Positions 6,708-14,231 of a stretch of 21,236 nt of DNA are shown piece by piece (position 1 is the stretch's first letter; every line of letters begins with the position of its first letter). This DNA comes from JANWXR01 sp964608265 (GTDB lineage Bacteria > Chloroflexota > Anaerolineae > Anaerolineales > UBA6663), in NCBI GenBank assembly GCA_964608265.1, contig CAZSNP010000074.1, forward strand, positions 1 to 21,236, in the 5' to 3' direction. The notes under the pieces were generated by a model. It saw nothing but the letters and a program-made list of their open reading frames with translations. It searched no databases and was not told the DNA's origin. Both the position numbers and the translations under genes were made by a program.

Positions 6708-7273
6708 CGGAGTCCCCAAGCATCCGCCCGCTGGCCGCCCTCACCCGCGCCGACCTCGAGCGCCTCATCGCCGGCTATACCTCGGTTGAAAAATACATCG
6801 TCACCCGGCACGAGACCGATGCCCGCGTGACGCTGCAACTCGGTTTGGTCCCGCTGCCCGCGCCGTACGTCAAACGCTTCGATCCGATTGACGACGAGAC
6901 TGTGCGCCGTTACTCCGAATTGGCGCGGAACGAGTTCTCGCTCGGCGCCTTCGACGGCGACGGGCTGGTGGGGCTTGCGCTGGCCGAGCGGCACGCGTGG
7001 AACAACAGCCTGTGGGTGTGGGAGTTTCACATCGCCGAGACTCATCAACGCCGTGGGCTGGGCCGCGCATTGATGGAGGCGTTGATCGAGAAAGCGCGGG
7101 CAGCGGGCTTCCGCATCGTCGTCTGCGAGACGCAGAACACCAACGTCCCGGCCATCCGTTTCTATCGCAGCCTGGGCTTCAGCGTCGAGGGTGTTGATCT
7201 GTCGCTCTACTCCAACGACGACACGCGGCCGGAGGGGGAAGTGGCGGTGTTTATGAAATACAGACCGAGCTAA
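6704..7273 (+). CDS. GNAT family N-acetyltransferase
   Basis: A 189-residue acetyl-CoA-dependent acyltransferase. The acetyl-CoA-binding motif A is HQRRGLGRALM, preceded by the beta-strand WVWEFHIAE and followed by motif B, NVPAIRFYRSLGFSVEG. The tail DLSLYSNDD resembles streptothricin-acetyltransferase-like and related GNAT proteins, but the substrate cannot be assigned. The open frame extends upstream to 6644, inside the preceding gene. GTG 6704 is chosen because it overlaps the preceding stop (GTGA) and trims the extension to a normal GNAT length. Confidence 0.85.
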   Translation: MTESPSIRPLAALTRADLERLIAGYTSVEKYIVTRHETDARVTLQLGLVPLPAPYVKRFDPIDDETVRRYSELARNEFSLGAFDGDGLVGLALAERHAWNNSLWVWEFHIAETHQRRGLGRALMEALIEKARAAGFRIVVCETQNTNVPAIRFYRSLGFSVEGVDLSLYSNDDTRPEGEVAVFMKYRPS

Positions 7274-7314
7274 TTCGCCAGGCCTCTTCGAAAGCGGGAT
7301 TGAGCCGGTTTCTT

Positions 7315-7387
7315 GCTGCATCGAATTCCGCGAGTTTGGCGAGAGAGGCAGTTCAAATTCGCGTTCATTCGCGAAGTTCGATGCAGA
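7315..7387. repeat. Imperfect inverted repeat between convergent genes
   Basis: The arms at 7315-7334 and 7368-7387 are reverse complements at 16 of 20 positions (GCTGCATCGAA type). Between them are AATTCGCG-like units. It occupies the gap between the acetyltransferase and the isomerase homologue and may serve as a transcript end for both. Confidence 0.65.
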
Positions 7388-7412
7388 GGTTTCTTGTTTT
7401 CGATAACGCCCA

Positions 7413-8414
7413 CTACCGCATCCCCGCCGCCGGATCAACCCCGTAGCACATCGCCAGATAGTACGCCACGTAGTCGCCGTAGTGCAGCAGCGTGAAGGCC
7501 TGCGCGATAGATGAGCGGCCTGTGCCGGCGATGAAGTCGGTGTTGAAGCCGCTGGTCATGAAGTGCATGCGCACCGCGTCGAGCTGCGGCGCGGGTCGCG
7601 AGCCGCGTAGAAACAAGGCCATGTACTTGCCCACCAGCGCCTCGGGAAACATCACCCCCGCGCTGGGATGATCCGCCTCGCTGAGCGCGAGGCACTGCGC
7701 CCAGGCCCTGGCGAGTTGATTGATCTGCCCCTGCCAGCGCCGCCCCACCGGCGCAAGTTCATCGGCCACGAAGAGCACCGCATAGCGATCCATCAATTGC
7801 CCGGCCATGCGCTTGGCCGGATTGTGCCTCACCGGGCTTTCGGCGCGCAAGGCTTGCTGTTGCTTCTTCACCTCAGCCGCGGCCTCGGCCACCTCTGCCG
7901 ACGGGTCGGCAATCAGCCCAAGCTGCGTGAGCGCGGCCAACGTCAATAAACACAGATAGCCCGCGACCGCCCGCGAATCGCCGCCGGCCGGGTAAGTCCA
8001 CGCGGTGACGCCGTTCAACGCCGCCAGCCTCCCGCCCGAACTGATCGTCAGCACCATCGCCCCGCGCGCGCGGGCGGCCTCGGCAACGGCCACCGTCTCG
8101 CCCGTATTGCCGGAGTGCGAAAGGGCGATGACGAGCGTGTGTACGTCCACGAAGGCGGGCAGATCGCCGCGCGTCCATAGCGTCAATGGAGCGCGGGATT
8201 CGGGCAGCGCGAGCACGCGGGCGAGGTCGCCGGCGATGGCCGAATCGCCGCGCCCGGCGATGACGAGGTGCGTCGCGGCGCGGAAATGGTGCGGCATCGT
8301 CAGGGTTTGGCCAAGCTCCCACGCCGCGACGATTTGATAGGGCAAGGCGTCAATCTGCGCCACGAAGTTTTGCGAGTCGAGCCGTTCGAAAAAGCTCAGA
8401 TCGTCAAGGTTCAT
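7413..8414 (-). CDS. Bifunctional phosphoglucose/phosphomannose isomerase-like SIS protein
   Basis: A 333-residue SIS-domain protein resembling the archaeal/bacterial bifunctional enzyme that interconverts fructose-6-phosphate with glucose- and mannose-6-phosphate. Recognisable parts are the phosphosugar motif SHSGNTGETV (about residues 116-125), the RWQGQINQLARAWA segment, LSEADHPSAG in the place of the family's PELNHNExxG, and a C-terminal GDYVAYYLAMCYGVDP. The first SIS glycine motif reads GRGDSAIAGDL instead of the usual GMGGSAIGGDL. The chain ends soon after GVDP, without the usual Ile-x-x-Leu-Lys tail. The fold is secure; full catalytic activity is less certain. Its ATG overlaps the rsmI stop (ATGA), so the two are co-translated. 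Confidence 0.85.
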   Translation of the reverse strand: MNLDDLSFFERLDSQNFVAQIDALPYQIVAAWELGQTLTMPHHFRAATHLVIAGRGDSAIAGDLARVLALPESRAPLTLWTRGDLPAFVDVHTLVIALSHSGNTGETVAVAEAARARGAMVLTISSGGRLAALNGVTAWTYPAGGDSRAVAGYLCLLTLAALTQLGLIADPSAEVAEAAAEVKKQQQALRAESPVRHNPAKRMAGQLMDRYAVLFVADELAPVGRRWQGQINQLARAWAQCLALSEADHPSAGVMFPEALVGKYMALFLRGSRPAPQLDAVRMHFMTSGFNTDFIAGTGRSSIAQAFTLLHYGDYVAYYLAMCYGVDPAAGMR

Positions 8415-9238
8415 CCTTTGTTCGCCTTCATCAGGTCGTACACCTCGCGCGCCGACCAGCCGGAGATCCCGGCCAGAAAACGCGCCGCCTCGCGTGGCTT
8501 CATTCCGTCCTCAAGCAGCACCGCGAAGTTGCGGCGGATTTGCGCCTCATCCCACCTGCCGATCTCGGCCTCATCCGCCCCGGCGATGACGAGCGTGATC
8601 TCGCCGGCCACGCCCCTGGCGGTGAAGTGCTCGCGGGCTTGGCTCGCTGTGCCGCGATAAATCTCCTCGAACATCTTAGTCAGCTCGCGCGCCACGGCCA
8701 CGCGCCGGTCGCCGAGGGTGAGCTCAATCGCCGTCAGTGTATCAAGTAACCGATGCGGCGATTCGTAGGCGACGAGGGTGCGGCGTTCCTCCGCGAGGGA
8801 GGCCAGCAGCGCCTGGCGTTCGGCGTCTTTGCGCGGGAGGAAGCCGAGGTAGACGAACGAGTCGGTCGGCAGGCCCGAGGCCACCAGCGCAGCGATCACC
8901 GCCGACGGGCCGGGGAGGGGCACCACAGGGTAACCGGCTGCGAGCGCCGCGCGCACCAATTCGTAACCGGGATCGCTGAGCGCCGGTGTGCCCGCATCCG
9001 AGACCAGCGCCACATCACCGGAACGCAGCGCGTCCAGAATCGCATCGAGCTTGCTGAGTTTGTTGTGCTCGAAGTAGCTCGTCAGCGGGGTGTGGATGTC
9101 GAAGTGGGTGAGCAGGCCGCGCGTGTGGCGCGTGTCCTCGGCGGCGATGAGGGCGACCTCGCGCAGCACCCGCAACGCGCGCGCGGTGATGTCCTCGAGG
9201 TTGCCGATGGGCGTGGCGACGAGGTAGAGCGTGCCCAT
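8411..9238 (-). CDS. rsmI: 16S rRNA (cytidine1402-2'-O)-methyltransferase
   Basis: A 275-residue SAM-dependent tetrapyrrole-methylase-fold enzyme that 2'-O-methylates C1402 in the ribosomal P site. Family motifs are complete: TPIGNLEDIT (9-18), AEDTRHTR (about 33-40), YFEHN, VSDAGTPALSDPG (about 79-91), PGPSAV (about 109) and a C-terminal GEITLVIAG. The C-terminal helical domain with GMKPREAARFLA is also typical. Length is normal for the family (270-290). It overlaps the downstream isomerase gene and lies 47 bases from the upstream PAP2 gene. Confidence 0.97.
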   Translation of the reverse strand: MGTLYLVATPIGNLEDITARALRVLREVALIAAEDTRHTRGLLTHFDIHTPLTSYFEHNKLSKLDAILDALRSGDVALVSDAGTPALSDPGYELVRAALAAGYPVVPLPGPSAVIAALVASGLPTDSFVYLGFLPRKDAERQALLASLAEERRTLVAYESPHRLLDTLTAIELTLGDRRVAVARELTKMFEEIYRGTASQAREHFTARGVAGEITLVIAGADEAEIGRWDEAQIRRNFAVLLEDGMKPREAARFLAGISGWSAREVYDLMKANKG

Positions 9239-9240
9239 TC

Positions 9241-9285
9241 ACGGAATGCAAAAAGCAGAAGGCAGAAGGCGGGATGCCCGGCGGT
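9241..9285. repeat. Short tandem repeat (GCAGAAG units)
   Basis: The PAP2-rsmI gap contains AAAGCAGAAGGCAGAAGGC followed by GGGATGCCCGGCGG. It is a single-arm member of the class of degenerate intergenic short repeats found across this window. Confidence 0.5.
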
Positions 9286-9828
9286 TCACAACAGCCACGG
9301 GATGAACGGCACGACGACCTGAAACAGCGCCGGGGTGAGCAGGCCGAAGACGAGGCCGATGGCGGCGCCGGCGAGGATATCGGAGACGTAGTGCACGCCC
9401 ATCGCCACGCGGGCCAGGGCGACCAGCGGCCCCCACACCACGAGCATCACCGCCAGCCACACCGGCCCGGCGATGACGCCCAGCACCGACAGCATCAACG
9501 CCCGCGCCGCATGGCCCGACGGGAACGAGTGCGGATCGGCTTTGCGATAGAGCTGCCCCCACTCGCCCTCGGGCCGCTCGCGGCGCACGACCAGCTTGAT
9601 CGTTTGTACCATCGCCGCACACACGGCGATGGCGAAGACGAAGAGCAGCGCTTTGTATTTCCATTCAGCATCGCCGAGCCACCACACCGCCAGCAACCCC
9701 AATCCCCAAAACCAGCTATCACCGGAGTGCGCGAGGAAGATAGCGAGGCGGCGCAGCCAGCCCGGTTTTTCCGCGACACGCAAACGCAACGAAAGCTGCG
9801 CGTCCGTTTCGAGTAAAGACCGAATCAC
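9286..9828 (-). CDS. PAP2 superfamily membrane phosphatase
   Basis: A 180-residue integral membrane phosphatase that probably acts on a lipid phosphate such as phosphatidate, phosphatidylglycerophosphate or undecaprenyl pyrophosphate. The three PAP2 signature motifs are present in order: KLVVRRERP, PSGHAARA, and ARVAMGVHYVSDILAG with catalytic His and Asp. About five hydrophobic segments separate them. The start is GTG (9826-9828) with GAGGAGGGT just upstream. Which lipid it acts on cannot be told. Loss of an undecaprenyl-pyrophosphatase candidate would matter for the wall, but homologues are numerous in such genomes. Confidence 0.93.
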   Translation of the reverse strand: MIRSLLETDAQLSLRLRVAEKPGWLRRLAIFLAHSGDSWFWGLGLLAVWWLGDAEWKYKALLFVFAIAVCAAMVQTIKLVVRRERPEGEWGQLYRKADPHSFPSGHAARALMLSVLGVIAGPVWLAVMLVVWGPLVALARVAMGVHYVSDILAGAAIGLVFGLLTPALFQVVVPFIPWLL

Positions 9829-9877
9829 TCACCCTCCTCGTGAGTCCATGAAGGGAGAAGAAGATTTACCCAGTCAC

Positions 9878-10016
9878 TGTCACCGTGAGCGCTAAGGCAG
9901 TGGCGCCGAAGTTCAGGAGCCTGCTCGCGCGAAGGGTCTCGAAGATCATCGTTGAGACCCTTCGCGCGAGTAGATTCACGAGAGGCCATACCAATGCGTC
10001 AGCGCTCAGGGTGACA
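9878..10016. repeat. Nested inverted-repeat element (139 bp)
   Basis: The outer arms 9878-9893 and 10001-10016 (TGTCACCGTGAGCGCT type) are complementary at 15 of 16 positions. The inner arms 9924-9940 and 9954-9970 are perfect 17-bp complements (CTCGCGCGAAGGGTCTC) around a 13-base loop. It resembles the widespread 'TGTCACCCTGAGCG...GAAGGGTCTC' class of intergenic repeats, here split by unrelated sequence. No ORF lies inside. It fills most of the gap between the PAP2 and nucleotidyltransferase-like genes. Confidence 0.85.
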
Positions 10017-10068
10017 TAGCTCAAACTACGTGATTCGCGACACGCAGAGGAATTCGTGTTCACTCGTG

Positions 10069-10956
10069 TCAATTCGCAGCTGAACGCTTTTCCAATTCGC
10101 GGCGCATTATCTCATAGTGATGGGGCTTATCAACATCCATGCCGGCCTCGGCGTGCGGGCAGACCAGCGCGCGCCCGCGCACCCCCAGCCGCGCGCTGAT
10201 GCGGCGCTCGGCCTCGGCCAGCGTCAGTTGCCGGGTGATGAACCGCAGCGCCAACCCCGGGCCGATGAGTTGCGCCTGGCGCACGATGTTCTTGCGCGCC
10301 TCAACCAATTGCTGCCACACCGGGTGCGCCTCGGTCGCCAGCCGCACCGCCAGCAACGCCAGGTCGCCGGCGGTGTACGCGCCATCCTTCAGGCGAAAGT
10401 AGCTGCGGTGCGCATCGGGGAAGCGCGCCTCCATCACCGCGCGCGCGATGACCGAGTAGTAACCGTCGTGGTCCGTCTGCAACGCGGCCTCGACGCTCCA
10501 ATCCACCGCCTCGGGTGTGAGGGCGGGGAGGTCGCTGCTGACGAGCAAACCGTAGCGCGCGGCGGGATCATCGGCTGCCAACCAGCGCGCGCCGGCGAGC
10601 AGGTTGTGGACGAGCGAGCCGCGGCTGGGGAGGAAGTGGAGGGGTTTGGGGCAGGTCAATCCGACCCCCATCCCTGTAAGCGAAGCGACGCCTTCCCCCT
10701 GCAAGGGGGAAGGGGGAAATCGCGCGACGCCTAACTCCCCCTTTCCTTCCAGGGAAGGGGGCTGGGGGGATAGGTCTCCCACCACGATCACCCGCCGCAC
10801 GGTGCGCGCCGCGCCGAGGGCGTCGAGCACCCACTGGATCATCGGCCTGCCGGCAACTTCGAGCAGCGCCTTCGGCTGGCCGCGCGTCAGCGGATAGAGC
10901 GGGTCGGCGGGGCCGGGCACGCCGCCGGCGAAGAGGAGGGCATCTACGAGTGGCAT
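10069..10956 (-). CDS. MobA/GlmU-like nucleotidyltransferase with an in-frame repeat insertion
   Basis: A 295-residue protein of the NTP-transferase (GlmU/MobA-like) fold. The N-terminus has ALLFAGG (6-12), PLTRGQPKALLEVAGRPMI (22-40) and, further on, VSSDLPALTPEAVDW, corresponding to the metal-binding Asp region. Transfer of a nucleotide to a sugar phosphate or cofactor is likely; the substrate is unknown. The ATG at 10956 is chosen over 11028 because it begins right before the family's first strand, and the upstream stretch is repeat sequence. Residues about 62-102 (LSPQPPSLEGKGE onward) do not belong to the fold. They are encoded by a palindromic intergenic-type repeat that keeps the frame open. 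The C-terminus overlaps another short repeat (AATTCGTG type). Confidence 0.82.
   Translation of the reverse strand: MPLVDALLFAGGVPGPADPLYPLTRGQPKALLEVAGRPMIQWVLDALGAARTVRRVIVVGDLSPQPPSLEGKGELGVARFPPSPLQGEGVASLTGMGVGLTCPKPLHFLPSRGSLVHNLLAGARWLAADDPAARYGLLVSSDLPALTPEAVDWSVEAALQTDHDGYYSVIARAVMEARFPDAHRSYFRLKDGAYTAGDLALLAVRLATEAHPVWQQLVEARKNIVRQAQLIGPGLALRFITRQLTLAEAERRISARLGVRGRALVCPHAEAGMDVDKPHHYEIMRRELEKRSAAN
10652..10773. repeat. Palindromic repeat inserted in frame within a coding gene
   Basis: This segment contains two hairpins of the class common in intergenic DNA: CCTTCCCCCT/AGGGGGAAGG around GCA (10691-10713), and CCCCCTTTCC with GGGAAGGGGG (10736-10760). Outer CCCCCAT and CTGGGGGG ends lie beside them. 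On the minus strand it translates as a Pro/Gly/Glu-rich loop of about 41 residues placed after the strand VIVVGD. Confidence 0.85.
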
Positions 10957-10976
10957 GGGGCAGGCGGCCAGTGGTG

Positions 10977-11088
10977 CGTGAAGCGTGAACCGTGATGCAC
11001 CGCAGGGCCAGGCCCGGCCCACAGCCATAACCGCGCCATGACCGGGTCTTGCGCCTCACGCATCACGTTTTGCGTATCTCGCTTCACG
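10977..11088. repeat. Inverted short-repeat arms (GCGTGAA / CACGCATCACG units)
   Basis: The left arm 10977-10998 (CGTGAAGCGTGAACCGTGATG type) and right arm 11060-11088 hold the same degenerate units in opposite orientation. A GGGCC-rich hairpin lies between them. The right arm covers the stop codon of the gene at 11084-11986. Confidence 0.7.
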
Positions 11089-11986
11089 AATTCAAGCGTT
11101 GCAGGGTCGGCCCCAACTGCAGCTCATCGATCAACTCCTCCAGCTCCTCGAACGTCAGCGTGCGGCCCTTGCCTTTGGCGGCCACCAGCGCGGCCTCGAG
11201 CGCGTTGGTGCCGAACGAGCGGCCGTCGAACATCGGCGTCGTGGTGACGAGGGCCTGTGCGCCCGCCGCGCGGAACAGTTCGACATCCCCCGGCGTGGTC
11301 GTGTTGGTGCAGATGACTTTGCCGCCGAGATCGTCGGGCAGGTGGCGTTTGATGTAGTGACAGTCGCCGGCGATGACCGTCGCCCAGCGATACCACTCGC
11401 CGAACCGCGGCTCGCGTTGCTCCTGCTTCTCGCCGATGGGATACAGCCAGGCGAACGGCAATTGAACGATGAAGGGCAACAGCCACCGGTACAGCCGGAC
11501 GGCGGTATCCACCGAGCGGAGCGGGATGGGCAGGCCGAGCGCAAAGCCGAGGTCGCCGAAGAGATAGGCGTAGTGCGCTTCGATGAAGCCCGCCGTCATC
11601 CCCCACCGGTCGCAGCCGAGGGTGAAGAGCACGCGGCGCGGCTCAACGGCTGCGCGCAGATGCGCGTCTATGAAGGCGGCGGCCCGGCGTTCGAGCGTGA
11701 TCTTCAGCCCGGTGCCATCCACCAGCGGCGTGGTGTGCACCCCCGCCACCACCGGCTTCACCCCGGCCAGCGTGTACCAGCGGCCCGCAACGAGCAGCCC
11801 CAAATCCGCGCCGCCCACGCCCAGCGCGTCCACCTGCCCGTCGTACTCGCGGAACAGTTGCGCGGCGCGCCGCAGGTCGCCGTCGGTGCCGATCCGCTCG
11901 ATGCACACGCGCTGGCCGAGCAAATCCAGTTCAACTTTTTTGTCGCGCTTCGATGAGCCAAGGCTGATAGAGATGGCGTGTTTCAT
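11084..11986 (-). CDS. Quinate 5-dehydrogenase-like protein of unknown function
   Basis: A 300-residue protein. Its N-terminus, MKHAISISLGSSKRD with IERIGTDGD and DALGVGGADL, matches a conserved family in Firmicutes and Chloroflexi that databases often label 'quinate 5-dehydrogenase'. I see no classic Rossmann GxGxxG followed by shikimate-dehydrogenase Lys/Asp motifs, so I would not rely on that name. VICTNTTTPGDVELFRAAGA near the C-terminus and TTPMFDGRSFGTNALEA are also conserved-looking. The ATG at 11986 is preferred over an upstream in-frame start at 12025, because the extension is repeat sequence and homologues begin at MKH. It belongs to a long minus-strand run but is separated by repeat hairpins on both sides. 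Confidence 0.75.
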   Translation of the reverse strand: MKHAISISLGSSKRDKKVELDLLGQRVCIERIGTDGDLRRAAQLFREYDGQVDALGVGGADLGLLVAGRWYTLAGVKPVVAGVHTTPLVDGTGLKITLERRAAAFIDAHLRAAVEPRRVLFTLGCDRWGMTAGFIEAHYAYLFGDLGFALGLPIPLRSVDTAVRLYRWLLPFIVQLPFAWLYPIGEKQEQREPRFGEWYRWATVIAGDCHYIKRHLPDDLGGKVICTNTTTPGDVELFRAAGAQALVTTTPMFDGRSFGTNALEAALVAAKGKGRTLTFEELEELIDELQLGPTLQRLNS

Positions 11987-11998
11987 GCGCTGCGACGA

Positions 11999-12064
11999 TT
12001 GACGACAGACGGATGACGAAGGCACAGGCGCTTGCTTTCGTCGTTGGTCCTTCGTCTGCGGTCA
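11999..12064. repeat. Inverted short-repeat arms (GACGA / CAGACG units)
   Basis: The gap between the MFS gene and the next minus-strand gene holds GACGACAGACGGATGACGAA and, inverted, TTTCGTCGTTGGTCCTTCG with TCTGCGGTC. It overlaps the MFS stop codon. Confidence 0.65.
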
Positions 12065-13321
12065 GTCCGTTGCGGCCAGCGCCGGCGCCTCGCGGCGATA
12101 GGCGACGAGGCCGGGTGTGCTCCACGCGATCCACAGGGTGGCGACGATGCAGCCGAGGCCGCCGCTGATGACGGAGATCACCGGGCCAAAGGCCTGCGCC
12201 ACCAGGCCGGCTTCGAGTTCGCCGAGCTGCGGGCCGCCCATGAAAAACATCATGTTCACGCTCGTCATCCGCCCGCGCAGCCCGTCGGGCGTGGCGAGTT
12301 GGCGGATGATGTTGCGGAAGACGGTGCTGACCATATCCGCCGCGCCGGTGACGGCCAGGCAGGCAAAGGTCAGCCAAAAAGCAGCGCTCAGCCCGAAGAC
12401 GACGGTGGCCGCGCCGTACACCAGCACCGCGCCGATGAGCACGCGCCCGCGTTCGGTGATGCGCTCGACCAGCGGCACCATCGCCACACTCGTGAGCGCC
12501 GCGCCGATGGCCGGGGCCGAGACCAGCAGCCCGTAGCCGCGCGCATCCACCCGCAGGACATCCTGCGCGAAGATCGGCAGCAGCGCGGTGGCCGAGGCGA
12601 AGAACGTGGCGAAGAAATCGAGCAGCATCGACGAGCGGATGAGCGGCTGGCTGAAGACGAACCGCAACCCATCCAGGCCGGCGCGCCAACTGATCTCGCT
12701 CCGTTCGCTCGTCGCCCGCTTCGGCACCTCGCGCATCAACAGCAGCGAGGCCAGCAGCACCACGAACGAGGCCGCATCGAACGCATACGCCCAGGCCACG
12801 CCGCCGGCCCCGATGAGGAGGCCGCCCAGCGCCGGGCCGATGACGGAGGCCGATTGAAACATGATGCTGTTGAGGCTGATGGCGTTGGGGAGGTGTTCGC
12901 GCGGCACCAGCGTGGGATAGAGCGACTGGCGGGCGGGGTTGTCGAACGAGCCGGCGGCGGCGCTGACTGCGGCCAGCGTGTACACCAGCCAGACATTGTC
13001 GAGCCGCAACCACACGACCGTCGCCAGCAAGGCCGACACCACCATCAGCGCCGCGTTGGTCAGCAGCATCAGCTTGCGCCGGTCGAGGGCGTCGGCCACC
13101 ACGCCGGCGATGAAGGACATGATGAGGATGGGCACCACCCGCATCAGCCCGACCACGCCGAGCGCGAGCGCTCTTTGATCCTCCGGCACGAGCAGCGACA
13201 CATGCCACAGCACCGCGGCGTTGCGCATCATCGAGCCCGACATCGAGATGAACGTGCCGAGCCACAACAGCCGGAAGTTGCGGTGGGTGAGGGCGATGAG
13301 GTTGGTGGAGAAACGCTTCAT
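12062..13321 (-). CDS. MFS transporter (EntS/MFS_3-like exporter)
   Basis: A 419-residue membrane protein with about 12 predicted transmembrane segments. The N-terminal pattern FRLLWLGTFISMSGSMM and the loop GVVADALDRRKLML (MFS motif A between TM2 and TM3) are typical of the MFS_3 group, which includes the enterobactin exporter EntS and macrolide pumps. DNPARQSLYPTLVP is also a hallmark of this group. Substrate unknown; small-molecule export is likely. The start at 13321 (MKRFSTNL) is chosen because the open frame upstream is repeat sequence; a GTG 15 bases earlier is possible. No clear Shine-Dalgarno sequence is present. Confidence 0.9.
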   Translation of the reverse strand: MKRFSTNLIALTHRNFRLLWLGTFISMSGSMMRNAAVLWHVSLLVPEDQRALALGVVGLMRVVPILIMSFIAGVVADALDRRKLMLLTNAALMVVSALLATVVWLRLDNVWLVYTLAAVSAAAGSFDNPARQSLYPTLVPREHLPNAISLNSIMFQSASVIGPALGGLLIGAGGVAWAYAFDAASFVVLLASLLLMREVPKRATSERSEISWRAGLDGLRFVFSQPLIRSSMLLDFFATFFASATALLPIFAQDVLRVDARGYGLLVSAPAIGAALTSVAMVPLVERITERGRVLIGAVLVYGAATVVFGLSAAFWLTFACLAVTGAADMVSTVFRNIIRQLATPDGLRGRMTSVNMMFFMGGPQLGELEAGLVAQAFGPVISVISGGLGCIVATLWIAWSTPGLVAYRREAPALAATD

Positions 13322-13324
13322 TAA

Positions 13325-13390
13325 AAGTGACACGGTGACTGGGTGGCAGAGTGAACGGGTCACCCGTTGTCACCTCTTCACCTTGTCACC
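13325..13390. repeat. Inverted short-repeat element (GTGAC / GTCAC units)
   Basis: AGTGACACGGTGACTGGGTG on one side and GTTGTCACCTCTTCACC with TTGTCACCC on the other form an imperfect palindrome centred on GGGTCACCC. It fills the nadE-MFS gap. Confidence 0.7.
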
Positions 13391-13397
13391 CGATCAG

Positions 13398-14219
13398 TCA
13401 TGTTCCCCAGTCCCTCAAGTACAAAAAGTCATAGCCGACGGTGCGGTTGCTGAGCTTGGCGATGACGGGCATGACGCGCTTGAAATGGTTGCGGCGGATA
13501 CGCTCAACGACCATCCTGACGAAAGCCGCGTCGAAGCCGGCGGCCACGGCCTCCTCCGGTTTGTAGCGCTGATCCACGAGTAAGTACAACAGCTTGTCCA
13601 CCTGCTCATAGGTCAGGCCCATCTCGCCCTCATCGGTCTGGCCCGGCCACAGGTCGGCGGATGGCGCTTTGTCGATAATGGGCGCGGGCACGCCGACCGC
13701 GCGCGAGAGCTGCCGCACCTGTGTCTTGTACAGATCGCCAAGCGGGTTGAGGGCATGCGCCGAATCGCCGAAGAGCGTGCTGTAGCCGAGCATGATCTCG
13801 GTCTTGTTGCCGGTGCCGACCACCAGCCCGCCGAAAACTTCGCTTTGGTCATAGAGCACAATCATGCGGCAGCGGGCCAAGATGTTGCCGCGCCGCGTGT
13901 TGCTCATGCCCGGGTCGCGGTTGAGCAGGCCGTCGGCCATGTCGGTGATTGGGATCGTCACGGACTGGACGCCAAGCGCGTCAATGCACAACTGCGCGTG
14001 GTCGAGCGACTCCTGCGACGAGGTGCGGTACGGCATGCGCACCGCCAACACGTTCTGCGGGCCGAGCGCCTCGGCGGCGAGATAAAGCGACAGCGCCGAG
14101 TCGATCCCGCCGGACAGGCCCACCACGGCGCGTTGCCGTCCGACGCGCGTGATCTCTTCGCGGATGAAGGCGGTCAGGATGCGCCGGGCCAGATCGGTAT
14201 TGATGTCCAGCGTTTCCAT
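13398..14219 (-). CDS. nadE: NAD+ synthase, ammonia-dependent type
   Basis: A 273-residue N-type ATP pyrophosphatase that makes NAD+ from deamido-NAD+, ATP and ammonia. The P-loop SGGIDS is at residues 36-41. Also present are VRMPYRTSSQESLDHA, VVGTGNKTEIMLGYSTLFGD, and the active-site loop KAPSADLWPGQTDEGEMG, all hallmarks of NadE. There is no fused amidase domain. A nitrilase-family amidase of the type that supplies ammonia to NAD synthetases lies two genes upstream in the same direction (14808-15689). The start METLDIN is chosen over 14255 because the extension is repeat sequence (AATCAGCGATCAGAAATC). Confidence 0.96.
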   Translation of the reverse strand: METLDINTDLARRILTAFIREEITRVGRQRAVVGLSGGIDSALSLYLAAEALGPQNVLAVRMPYRTSSQESLDHAQLCIDALGVQSVTIPITDMADGLLNRDPGMSNTRRGNILARCRMIVLYDQSEVFGGLVVGTGNKTEIMLGYSTLFGDSAHALNPLGDLYKTQVRQLSRAVGVPAPIIDKAPSADLWPGQTDEGEMGLTYEQVDKLLYLLVDQRYKPEEAVAAGFDAAFVRMVVERIRRNHFKRVMPVIAKLSNRTVGYDFLYLRDWGT

Positions 14220-14231
14220 CAGTTGATTTGT

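Noticed and set aside
5898..6719. Antisense frame (273 codons) over the second membrane-anchored protein, and the related 6554-7438 frame
   Set aside because: Extreme Arg/Gly bias; these are the complements of Ala/Pro-rich coding sequence.
10956..11028. Longer N-terminus for the nucleotidyltransferase-like gene (start at 11028)
   Set aside because: The extra residues are encoded by intergenic repeat sequence and precede the family's first beta strand; the internal ATG gives a normal N-terminus.
12032..13324. Long open frame antisense to the MFS gene (430 codons)
   Set aside because: Low-complexity His/Arg/Gln/Gly composition and no recognisable motif; the MFS protein on the other strand has proper transmembrane segments.
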